A stretch of 9,430 nucleotides of DNA from an uncultured Prevotellaceae bacterium (GTDB lineage Bacteria > Bacteroidota > Bacteroidia > Bacteroidales > Bacteroidaceae), in NCBI GenBank assembly GCA_902775075.1, contig CACYKX010000144.1, positions 1 to 9,430 of the forward strand, read 5' to 3'. Below, piece by piece: positions 1 to 7,300 of this stretch (position 1 is the stretch's first letter; every line of letters begins with the position of its first letter). Position numbers and translations under genes: made by a program. Under the pieces are notes generated by a model that did no database searches, was not told the origin of the DNA, and saw only the letters and a list, made by a program, of their open reading frames with translations.

Positions 1-59
1 TTCTTATGGTTTTCTATATCTTTATTTGCGTTTTAAGCAAATTTAAGAGCGTATTACTC

Positions 60-85
60 ATATTACTCGTATTGACAAGTAATAT
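60..85. repeat. Short inverted repeat beside paired TATTACTC direct repeats
   Basis: ATATTACT at 60-67 is the exact reverse complement of AGTAATAT at 78-85, with a 10-nt spacer. The octamer TATTACTC also occurs twice in tandem at 52-59 and 61-68, one base apart. Such clustered half-sites can be operators for a DNA-binding regulator, but in sequence this AT-rich they could also arise by chance. No neighbouring gene start shows what they would control. Confidence 0.3.
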
Positions 86-190
86 CACTCTACATTAAAA
101 ATCTGCCAATGTTGACACTTTTATAATCCATGCTTTTATTTTTCTTTTGTTGACCGAGGAGAAAATGTTCAAAACAAGTTCTAACCATGT

Positions 191-235
191 TTTAAGTTCG
201 ATATTTGCTACCTTCTCGCAAAAATCGAACTTAAA
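191..235. repeat. Long near-perfect inverted repeat (hairpin)
   Basis: The left arm at 191-208 (TTTAAGTTCGATATTTGC) and the right arm at 218-235 (GCAAAAATCGAACTTAAA) pair at 17 of 18 positions, with a single A-A mismatch, around a 9-nt loop (209-217). The first 12 bp of the stem are perfect. No clean T-run follows on either strand, so it is not a textbook intrinsic terminator. It could be a structured RNA element, a terminator of an unseen upstream gene, a regulator-binding palindrome, or a recombination or mobile-element end. Confidence 0.7.
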
Positions 236-281
236 TCGCAAAATATATGTTTTTCGCTTGATTTCTCTTGTATGGATGTTC

Positions 282-349
282 CCGAACTTTTCTCCGAACC
301 TTTCTCCGAACTATTTTGGTTTTCTCCAAACTTCTCTCCGAACTTTTAT
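282..349. repeat. 12-bp-period direct repeats, consensus CCGAACTTTTCT
   Basis: CCGAAC or CCAAAC cores start at 282, 294, 306, 326 and 338, so three of the four spacings are 12 and one is 20. Read on the minus strand the unit is AGAAAAGTTCGG, which matches the 12-bp unit inside the downstream AlbA_2-type gene (AGAAAACATCGC) at 9 of 12 positions. The minus strand between about 208 and 346 is open and reads as a KFGEKFGEN/SSEK-like repetitive peptide. It is closed by a stop just upstream and has no start, so a decayed gene end is possible but unproven. Confidence 0.6.
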
Positions 350-478
350 AGCATACACATTTACTATAAACGCATAGTTATAGCCATGTAGATATCAAAA
401 GATTGGTCTTTTTCTCAAATTTTTGCTTGATTGAAGGTAATTTTTGAAGATTCCTGCATCTATGACGATTATTTTTAG

Positions 479-486
479 TAAATTTG
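479..486 (+). promoter_or_regulatory. Candidate Bacteroidetes-type -7 promoter element
   Basis: TAAATTTG at 479-486 matches the Bacteroidetes housekeeping -7 consensus TAnnTTTG exactly. It lies 24 nt before the ATG of the XRE gene, which would give a leader of about 15-20 nt. No clear TTTG-type -33 element is seen at the usual 19-21 bp spacing; the closest is a weak CCTG at 453-456. It is the best candidate for the promoter driving the regulator and possibly the whole restriction operon. Confidence 0.45.
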
Positions 487-509
487 CCGACAAATAACAT
501 AATTCCATC

Positions 510-725
510 ATGGCAAAGTTAAATCGTATAAGAGTTGTTCTCGCTGAGCACGACCTAAACAACAAGTGGTTGGCAGATAAGTTGGGAAAGGATCAGGCAA
601 CTATTTCCAAGTGGGTCACTAATACCACCCAGCCAAGCCTTGAAGCCCTCATTGCGATAGCCAATGCGCTTGAAGTGCCGGTACAGGAGTTGGTGAGACA
701 GGAAGAATTCAATCAAGAGAAATAA
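510..725 (+). CDS. XRE-family (Cro/CI-type) helix-turn-helix regulator
   Basis: This 71-aa protein is essentially one HTH_3 domain. Residues about 5-63 give the five-helix fold, with the recognition segment LADKLGKDQATISKWVTN (21-38) and the typical PSLEALIAIANALEVPVQEL stretch after it. It should bind DNA as a dimer and act as a transcriptional regulator in the cytoplasm. It has no effector domain, which suits a controller-type repressor or activator. The ATG at 510 is chosen because the domain begins right after it; there is no Shine-Dalgarno sequence, as is common in Bacteroidetes. It is the first gene before the methyltransferase-restriction pair, with a candidate promoter 24 nt upstream, so a controller role for the restriction operon is likely but inferred. 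It could equally be autoregulatory only. Confidence 0.88.
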   Translation: MAKLNRIRVVLAEHDLNNKWLADKLGKDQATISKWVTNTTQPSLEALIAIANALEVPVQELVRQEEFNQEK

Positions 726-730
726 GTCAA

Positions 731-808
731 ATGACGCACGAAGCAAGAGCAGAGCTAAAACTTGTTTTGGCTATGCCTTGCAAGAAGGAAGAAGACGAAG
801 TCAAATGA
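731..808 (+). CDS. Possible 25-aa leader peptide ORF
   Basis: An ATG at 731, six bases after the regulator's stop, opens a 25-codon frame (MTHEARAELKLVLAMPCKKE then EDEVK). Its TGA overlaps the next gene's start as ATGA (805-808). The peptide is charged, has no membrane segment and resembles no family I recognise. Its position and the overlap suggest a translation-coupling leader that delivers ribosomes to the AlbA_2-type start, or the remnant of a longer gene between regulator and AlbA_2 protein. Evidence for expression is only positional. Confidence 0.35.
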   Translation: MTHEARAELKLVLAMPCKKEEDEVK

Positions 809-1299
809 TAACAAAAGACGAAATACAAGAACTGCTGCATAGCACGGAAACCTATCGTGTGGAGCGAATCACTTCAACTGGTGACATGGATAAGTTCCAG
901 GAGGCTATCTGTGCCTTTGCCAACGACTTGCCAAATTCACGCAAGAAGGGCTACCTGATATTGGGTGCTTACGACAATGGCGGTAAAGTTGGCGGTGATG
1001 TCGTAGAAAATATCGTAGAAAACATCGCAGAAAACATCGCAGAAAACATCGTAGATAGCATCGTAGAAAAATTATCTACGACGCGTGCTAAGATTGTTAG
1101 AATTATCTGGAAGAATCCGAACGCTACGGCACAATCCATTTCCAAAGAAATAAATATCGCTTCTCGCAACGTGCAAGAGCACTTAAGAAAACTACAGGAA
1201 CAAGGGGTCATCCGTCGTATTGGCCCAGACAAAGGTGGTAAGATGCCCCATAAGACTAATAGAAGTAACAAGAATAAACCAATAAAAAAAGAAATATGA
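805..1299 (+). CDS. Internally shortened AlbA_2 (Schlafen-like) / winged-helix protein
   Basis: The protein is 164 aa. Residues 1-64 match the start of the AlbA_2 putative DNA-binding domain found in COG2865-type proteins: YRVERITSTGDMDKFQEAI at about 17-35, AFANDLPN, then GYLILGAYDNGGKVGG at 49-64. The usual rest of that domain and the following ATP-binding-like region are absent. The chain passes directly into a VENI/AENI four-residue repeat (66-89) and a winged-helix segment (about 93-142) ending in RRIGPDKGGK, the usual end of such proteins. A basic tail (PHKTNRSNKNKPIKKEI) follows. Intact relatives are usually several hundred residues, so this looks like an in-frame internal deletion or a compact derivative. 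The start at 805 fits the family's N-terminus better than the in-frame ATG at 778. It overlaps Mod by ATGA, so the two are probably translationally coupled; a regulatory DNA-binding role is inferred. Confidence 0.75.
   Translation: MITKDEIQELLHSTETYRVERITSTGDMDKFQEAICAFANDLPNSRKKGYLILGAYDNGGKVGGDVVENIVENIAENIAENIVDSIVEKLSTTRAKIVRIIWKNPNATAQSISKEINIASRNVQEHLRKLQEQGVIRRIGPDKGGKMPHKTNRSNKNKPIKKEI
1001..1072 (+). repeat. Six-copy 12-bp tandem repeat inside the AlbA_2-type gene
   Basis: Units begin at 1001, 1013, 1025, 1037, 1049 and 1061, with consensus TCGYAGAAAACA; the fifth and sixth copies are diverged. Because 12 is a multiple of three, copy-number change would lengthen or shorten the linker in steps of four residues (V/A-E-N-I) without a frameshift. 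The encoded amphipathic repeat probably forms a helix or coiled coil between the AlbA_2 part and the winged helix. Copies 3 and 4 are identical, suggesting recent duplication. Confidence 0.85.
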
Positions 1300-4200
1300 A
1301 TCCTAACGAAGAGCAATTTGAGAAATTCGTGAAGGTTCTCCGTGAGATGTTCATGATCGACGATGCCGCTGACCTGGACTTTGGCATCTATAAAGTGATG
1401 CACCAGAAGCAGGAGAACATCGAGAAATATCTGAAGGAAGACCTGCAAAAGAATGTGCAGGATGAAATAGCCCAAAATGTAGGAGGACGCCGCCGCTTCG
1501 TTGAAGAAGAGCTACAAAAAGCAAAACAAGGTGCTTTGAGTCTCGGCGTACCTATGAGCGACATCATGAACGTGCCCAGGGTTAAGGCATTGGCCGAAGA
1601 ATTGGAAGGACTTACTCCAACAGATGAATTGGAGAATATGACCTACGACCATCTGGCAAGGTTCTTCAGTCGCTATTATGACGATGGTGACTTTATCAGC
1701 AAACGCAGGTATAGTAGCGTTCACGATGACAGCAAGTATGCTATCCCCTACGGCGGTGAAGAGGTGATGATGTATTGGGCCAATCAAGACCAATATTACA
1801 TCAAGTCAAGTGAGTATCTGAAAAATTACTCTTTTAATTTAGATGGTGACAAAAAGGTGGTGTTCCGTGTGGTGAATGCCACGCACGATGAAGTAAATAG
1901 CGTAAAGGAAGATAAGAATGCCGTTCGATGTTTTGCACTTGCAGAAAATGAGGGTGAAGACTATGTCTCTGTTGAGGGTGATATGCTGACCATCCGGTTC
2001 ACTTACGAACTAATGAAGAAAGAACGCGACTTGCAAAAGAAACTCACAGACGAAGCTTTAGCCAAATTAGTAGAACGAATTAGCAAGGACTTTACCGTGT
2101 TTTCCTCCTTACTTGCTCATGCTGTAGTTGGTGTGGAAGATTCGCCCTCTTGTCTGGAGAAGCACCTTAAATCGTTCGTGGCTCGCAACACTTGTGACTT
2201 CTTTATTCATAAGAATCTCCGAGGATTCCTTAAAAAAGAATTGGACTTCTACATCAAGAACGAACTTCTTCATATTGATGATATCGACTCTGACGAGAAC
2301 AGGATACGCAGCTATGTAGCTCTTGTGAAAACGGTGAAACATGTTGGCTATAACATTATCGAGTTCTTGGCTGGCATTGAGAATTACCAAAGAAAGCTTT
2401 GGCTGAAAAAGAAGTTTGTTACAGAGAGTAACTATTGCATTACGCTCGACCGAGTACCTCATGAACTCTACCCTGAAATCATTGCCAATGATGCACAGCG
2501 TCAGGAGTGGGTGCGTCTCTTTGCTATTGATGACTTGAAGAGTAAAGACATGTTTACAGAAAGCTATAGTGAACCACTTACCGAGAAGTTCTTGGAGCAA
2601 AACCAATATTTGCTGCTTGACACACGCTTTTTCGATAGTAGCTTCAAACACTGTCTTATATCAAGTATCAAAAATTTGGATGAGCAAACCAACGGTCTGC
2701 TAATACATAGTGACAATTTCCAAGCTTTGAACTTTATTCGTAACAAGTTCCAAGGCAAGGCCAAATGCATCTATGCTGATCCACCATACAACACATCGGC
2801 AAGCGAGATTCTTTACAAGAATTCCTATCGTGATGCTTCGTGGTTGTCTCTGTTGAATGACCGCGTACTTCTGGGAAAAGAAATCCTCAGCGAGGATGGC
2901 ATTCAATGTACCACTATTGACGATGTAGAGGAAAGTAAACTGAAGATGCTTTTAACGAGCATATACGGTGAGCAACCTTATTCGGTGAGCATTCGTATCA
3001 AGCCATCAGGCCGCCCTATCCCCAAAGGTTTTGCTATTTCTCACGAATATGCTCTTTTCAATAAGAAGAGTTCTGACACTTCTATTGCACGCCTGGAACA
3101 CTCAGACGAGCAAATGCAGCGATACAATGAAGAAGATGAAAAGGGAAAGTTCATGTGGGAACTTCTACGTAAAGCAGGGTCTAACTCTTTTAGAGGTAAC
3201 CGTCCAACTATGTATTTCCCGATTTATCTGAACCCTGAGACTGGCAAAATGCGAGTTCCAGAAATGGAGTATGATGAGGAAAAGGAGGTCTATGACATAC
3301 TTGAAGAAACCAAAACTGGTGAAATTGCTGTATATCCCATAAAAGATGATGGAAAAACGGAAGGATGTTGGTATTTTGGCTTAGACAGAACTATTGAGGA
3401 GGTTGAAGAATTTAAGGCTGAGAAACAATCTAACGGCCTATACTTCATTTATCGCCGTCGTCGTAAGAACGAAGGCGTTCAGCCCACGACCTTTTGGGAA
3501 GATTCTAAGTATTCTGCAACGGAGCATGGTACCGACCTATTGAAGAAACTCTTTGGTAAACAAGAATCATTCTCCTATCCAAAATCAATCTATGCCGTAG
3601 AGGAATGTCTTAAAGTGATGGGCATTGGAGAAAACGATCTTGTACTTGACTATTTTGGGGGTAGTGCAACAACAGGACATGCAGTAATCAATTTTAATCG
3701 TGGTGGAGGTGACAGAAAATATATCCTCATTGAACAGGAAAACTACTTCGATACCATTACAAAACCCAGAATAGAGAAAGTGGCCTATTCCAAAGAATGG
3801 AGCAAGGGTAAGCCCCGTAGCCGAGAAACAGGCGTTAGCCACTGCTTCAAGTATATCACGCTGGAGCAATACGAGGACACGCTGAACAACCTTCTTGTAA
3901 AGAGCAACGACGGTGGCCTCTTTGGAACTAACACAGAGAGTTATCTTGGTTACATGCTCGACTTTGAAACACGCGACTCGCTCTTCTCAATTGAGAAATT
4001 TAACAGGCCATTCGACTATAAGATGCAAATTACTCGCCGCAATGAGACCAGCGAGCAGACAGTTGACTTGGTAGAGACCTTCAACTATCTGATTGGTCTC
4101 TATGTGGAGCATGAAGAATGGCCTGATGAAAACCTCTGCATCGTGAAGGGTACAACCCGCGATGGAGAGCGCACCCTCATCATTTGGCGCAATGTAGCCG

Positions 4201-4373
4201 AGGTAGATAGCGAAAAGTTGAATACCATTTTCGCTGGAATGGAGGACAAGTCTTTTGACCGTATATATGTGAATGGTGACAACAACCTGGATAACCTTCG
4301 CACTGACGCTGACATTTGGAAGGTGAACCTTACGGAAGAAACGTTTAAGCACAAAATGTTTGAGGAGGAATAA
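1296..4373 (+). CDS. Type III-like restriction-modification methyltransferase (Mod)
   Basis: This 1025-aa protein is an S-adenosylmethionine-dependent amino-methyltransferase (N6-adenine or N4-cytosine) of the beta class. The catalytic motif IV is DPPYNT (495-500), followed by SWLSLLNDRVLLGKEILSED and TTIDDVEESKL, typical of type III Mod. The SAM-binding motif I comes later as DYFGGSATTGHA (785-796), with a long target-recognition region of about 250 residues between, so the order IV-TRD-I is that of beta-class enzymes. A normal Mod has roughly 550-700 residues; here about 470 residues precede motif IV, starting with LDFGIYKVMHQK, a pattern I associate with a long-Mod branch. The function of that extension is not evident. 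The gene overlaps the upstream stop by ATGA and ends 3 nt before Res. No repeat tract that would make it phase-variable is visible. A stand-alone or BREX-like role is less likely because the next gene is Res. Confidence 0.92.
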   Translation: MNPNEEQFEKFVKVLREMFMIDDAADLDFGIYKVMHQKQENIEKYLKEDLQKNVQDEIAQNVGGRRRFVEEELQKAKQGALSLGVPMSDIMNVPRVKALAEELEGLTPTDELENMTYDHLARFFSRYYDDGDFISKRRYSSVHDDSKYAIPYGGEEVMMYWANQDQYYIKSSEYLKNYSFNLDGDKKVVFRVVNATHDEVNSVKEDKNAVRCFALAENEGEDYVSVEGDMLTIRFTYELMKKERDLQKKLTDEALAKLVERISKDFTVFSSLLAHAVVGVEDSPSCLEKHLKSFVARNTCDFFIHKNLRGFLKKELDFYIKNELLHIDDIDSDENRIRSYVALVKTVKHVGYNIIEFLAGIENYQRKLWLKKKFVTESNYCITLDRVPHELYPEIIANDAQRQEWVRLFAIDDLKSKDMFTESYSEPLTEKFLEQNQYLLLDTRFFDSSFKHCLISSIKNLDEQTNGLLIHSDNFQALNFIRNKFQGKAKCIYADPPYNTSASEILYKNSYRDASWLSLLNDRVLLGKEILSEDGIQCTTIDDVEESKLKMLLTSIYGEQPYSVSIRIKPSGRPIPKGFAISHEYALFNKKSSDTSIARLEHSDEQMQRYNEEDEKGKFMWELLRKAGSNSFRGNRPTMYFPIYLNPETGKMRVPEMEYDEEKEVYDILEETKTGEIAVYPIKDDGKTEGCWYFGLDRTIEEVEEFKAEKQSNGLYFIYRRRRKNEGVQPTTFWEDSKYSATEHGTDLLKKLFGKQESFSYPKSIYAVEECLKVMGIGENDLVLDYFGGSATTGHAVINFNRGGGDRKYILIEQENYFDTITKPRIEKVAYSKEWSKGKPRSRETGVSHCFKYITLEQYEDTLNNLLVKSNDGGLFGTNTESYLGYMLDFETRDSLFSIEKFNRPFDYKMQITRRNETSEQTVDLVETFNYLIGLYVEHEEWPDENLCIVKGTTRDGERTLIIWRNVAEVDSEKLNTIFAGMEDKSFDRIYVNGDNNLDNLRTDADIWKVNLTEETFKHKMFEEE
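4362..4369 (+). promoter_or_regulatory. Strong ribosome binding site for Res
   Basis: GAGGAGGA lies inside the last Mod codons and 7 nt before the ATG at 4377, which fixes that start. A strong Shine-Dalgarno is unusual compared with the other genes in this window, none of which has one this good. It suggests that Res translation re-initiates efficiently from ribosomes finishing Mod. Confidence 0.7.
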
Positions 4374-4376
4374 AAT

Positions 4377-7300
4377 ATGCCTGAGAGAATAAGAACAAAA
4401 CTGGCAAAACTCTGCCACTCATTAGTGCTGAACCAATATATGTTCAGCTTATTGGGGCCAGATGCCGACATTGAGCGTATGAGCGAGATGCTAAAGGCAC
4501 CTGTTTTAGAAGGATGGGATGAAGAGAACCATTCTCGCTATTCGCTGGTACTGAAGCAATATTTCCGTAACAGCCCAATAGCTGAGAAACTGGAAGAATA
4601 CGATGAACATATATTCCGGCATACTGAGCGCATCAACAAACTGCGCAAGGAGGCAATTCAATGGAAATACTTCCAATATCTATCCCTGCTTTTCACAGAA
4701 GCTTACCTTGATCGCTACTTCAACGGAAGGGAGCAACTGCTCACTGACCTTAACCTGTTCCTATTTGGCGACCGGGATCATCATACCTGCTTTAACTCCA
4801 ATCCGAAAAACTATAACGGACTGGAACCATTTACAGAGAAAGAACTGAACAAACTGGCCTACTGGAATGCTACAGGCAGTGGCAAAACATTACTCATGCA
4901 TGTGAATATCCTGCAATATCTGTGGTATTATGAGCGTAGTGACAAACGACAGGGACGGTTAAACCGCATTATTCTTCTTACTCCAAACGAGGGACTTTCC
5001 AACCAACACCTGGAAGAACTGGCTATGAGCGGTATTGATGCAGTGGGCTTCAACAAGGATGTCACAAACCATCTCTACAAAGGCTCTCATGTAGAAGTGA
5101 TGGAAATAACCAAGCTTAGTGACGACAAAGAGAAGAACAATGTAACGCGCGTTGACCCACACGCTTTTGAGGGCAACAATCTCATTATCGTCGATGAAGG
5201 ACATCGCGGTTCATCGGGTGACTCATGGAAGGACTATCGAAACACACTTGCCGACGGAGGGTTTACCTTCGAGTATAGTGCCACTTTCGGTCAAAGTGTA
5301 TCAGCAGGAAGTGATCCACAGAAAAAAAAGCAACTTCTGAACGAATACGGAAAAGCAACTATCTTTGACTATAGCTATAAACATTTCTATGAAGATGGCT
5401 ACGGCAAAGACTACAATATTCTTAATCTTACCGAGTCGCTACAGTCTTCCGGTCAGCTTGACCGCTATCTCACGGCTTGTCTGCTGAGTTTCTATGAGCA
5501 GATGCGTCTTTATGAAGAAGAAGCTGACCAAATGCGCCCCTTCAATGTAGAGAAGCCGTTGGCTATATTCGTAGGAACAACGGTACTAAAATCTAACAAC
5601 AAATCAAGCGCTTCTTATAAGGAAAGTGTGAGTGATGTAATATCTATCCTGCGTTTCTTCTACTATTTTATTTCCAACCACAATGCTGCTGTCGAGGACA
5701 TACGCCTTCTGATGACAGGCCAAGCAGGGCTGCGCGATGAAGAGAATCGAGAGATATTTGAGGATTCATTCCGTTATTTGCGAGCCTCGAATCTCGAAGC
5801 CCAGTCCATTTATGGTGACATGCTTCAGCGCTTGTTCAAAGCACCTACGCTGGGAGCGAATATCTATGTGGATAATTTGAAAGGTAAAGAAGGCGAGATA
5901 GGACTTCGTATAGGCAACGGAGCATACTTCGGTGTCATAAACGTTGGCGATTCCGATGGATTGATGAAGAAGATTCGTGAGGAGAAGGATGCTGAAGGTA
6001 ATGCACTCTTTATGTGTACCGATGTGGACTTCACCAACAAGTCACCCTTTGCTACTATCAACGAGAAAAACAGCAGCGTCAATATACTTATAGGCTCTAA
6101 GAAATTTACCGAGGGATGGAACTCGTGGCGCGTATCGACGATGGGACTTATGAACATAGGTCGTGGTGAGGGAAGTCAGATTATTCAGCTCTTTGGTCGT
6201 GGTGTCCGTTTGAAAGGATATGGATTCAGTCTGAAACGAAGTAATAAATTGGAAGGGTATGAGCATCCCAAGCTTCCTGCCTTCATCAACCTGCTCGAAA
6301 CGCTTAATATCTTCGGTGTTCGTGCTGACTATATGCAGAAGTTCCGCGACTATCTGGAGAGCGAGGGCATCAACAAGGGCCCTGAGATGGAACCTATAGA
6401 GTTGCCTGTTTTCCCAACGGTCGATTTGGAAAAAACTAAGTTGAAGTATATTAAGGTAAAAGACGGAAAAGACTTCAAGACCGACTGTCCCCATATTGAA
6501 TTAAAAGCCGAGGAGAAGTTGAAAGTAACGCTCAACTATTACCCTCGCTTACAACGATTGCCCAGTCAAGAAGTAGGAGCCAATGTGACTCATGATTATC
6601 ATAAGGAGGTGCTGGAAAACGCCTATTGGCCCTATATCAATTGGGATGAGGTGTATTTCGAGTTGGAGCAGTATAAACGGTCACGAAAATGGTCGAACCT
6701 TTCCTTCACACGACAATCGTTGAAAGACTTATTCTGTGACACCAGGTGGTATACCTTGTATATCTTAGAAGATGATATGCATCCACTTGACTTCATGACC
6801 TCTGTGAGCTTATGGCAATCGCTGACCATAAAGCTCCTGAAACTATACGTGGATGCTTTCTATAATCATTATAAACACGAATGGGAAGCTGAGAATTTGG
6901 AAACAACGTGGTTAACTCCTGGCGATGAGAACTTCATCTCTGTTTATAATATTCTTGTAGATAAGAGTAAAGAAGAGATTGTGGGTAAGCTCAAAGCCCT
7001 CAAAGTTTTGCTTGGTGACGGTAAGCAGGAACAGCTCACAGACTTGGTGAAACAATATCAGAACCAGCCCTATGAACTTGATCGTTCTAATCCTTTCAAA
7101 GCACTCTTCCTGGAACAGCATCTCTATCAACCTCTGCTATATCTGAAGGGCGACGAATATGAAGATGCGGAAAAGGGGCCTCTTGTGGTAATTAAGCCTA
7201 CGGCTCTTGTTCCGAGCGAAAAAGACTTTATAGATTCACTCCTGAAATTTATCCAAAGCGATCAGGGACTGCTTAATGGTAAGTCTTTGTATCTGCTTCG

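Larger units (their letters stand above)
1..509. other. AT-rich leader region without a convincing gene
   Basis: No ORF here looks like a real protein. The longest (TTG at 147 or ATG at 165, to 377) is low-complexity and overlaps a strong hairpin and a repeat run. The region holds two direct TATTACTC copies (52-59, 61-68) with an 8-bp inverted repeat (60-67 with 78-85), the 191-235 hairpin, the 282-349 repeats and a candidate promoter near 479. It is very AT-rich. It probably combines the tail of an unseen upstream locus with the control region of the restriction operon; that reading is inference. Confidence 0.6.

Noticed and set aside
112..127. TTGACA and TATAAT look-alike promoter boxes
   Set aside because: They are only 4 bp apart instead of about 17, and Bacteroidetes-type promoters do not use these boxes.
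147..377. 70-76-aa ORF on the + strand with a GAGGAG sequence before the ATG at 165
   Set aside because: The protein is low-complexity, spans the 191-235 hairpin and the 12-bp repeats, and has no recognisable domain; the Shine-Dalgarno-like match is only 3 nt from the ATG.
1001..1072. CRISPR array
   Set aside because: The units are 12 bp, directly adjacent without spacers, and lie in frame inside a gene.
1050..1080. Inverted repeat CGTAGATA / TATCTACG in the AlbA_2-type gene
   Set aside because: The 8-bp stem has a 15-nt loop and its left arm is part of the tandem array, so it is probably a by-product of the repeats.
969..1475. 168-aa minus-strand ORF
   Set aside because: It is antisense to the AlbA_2-type gene and Mod, and its composition (Leu/Phe/Met runs) simply mirrors the repeats on the coding strand.
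1296..4373. Phase-variable Mod (phasevarion)
   Set aside because: I see no tetra- or pentanucleotide run or long homopolymer in the Mod gene that would switch the frame.
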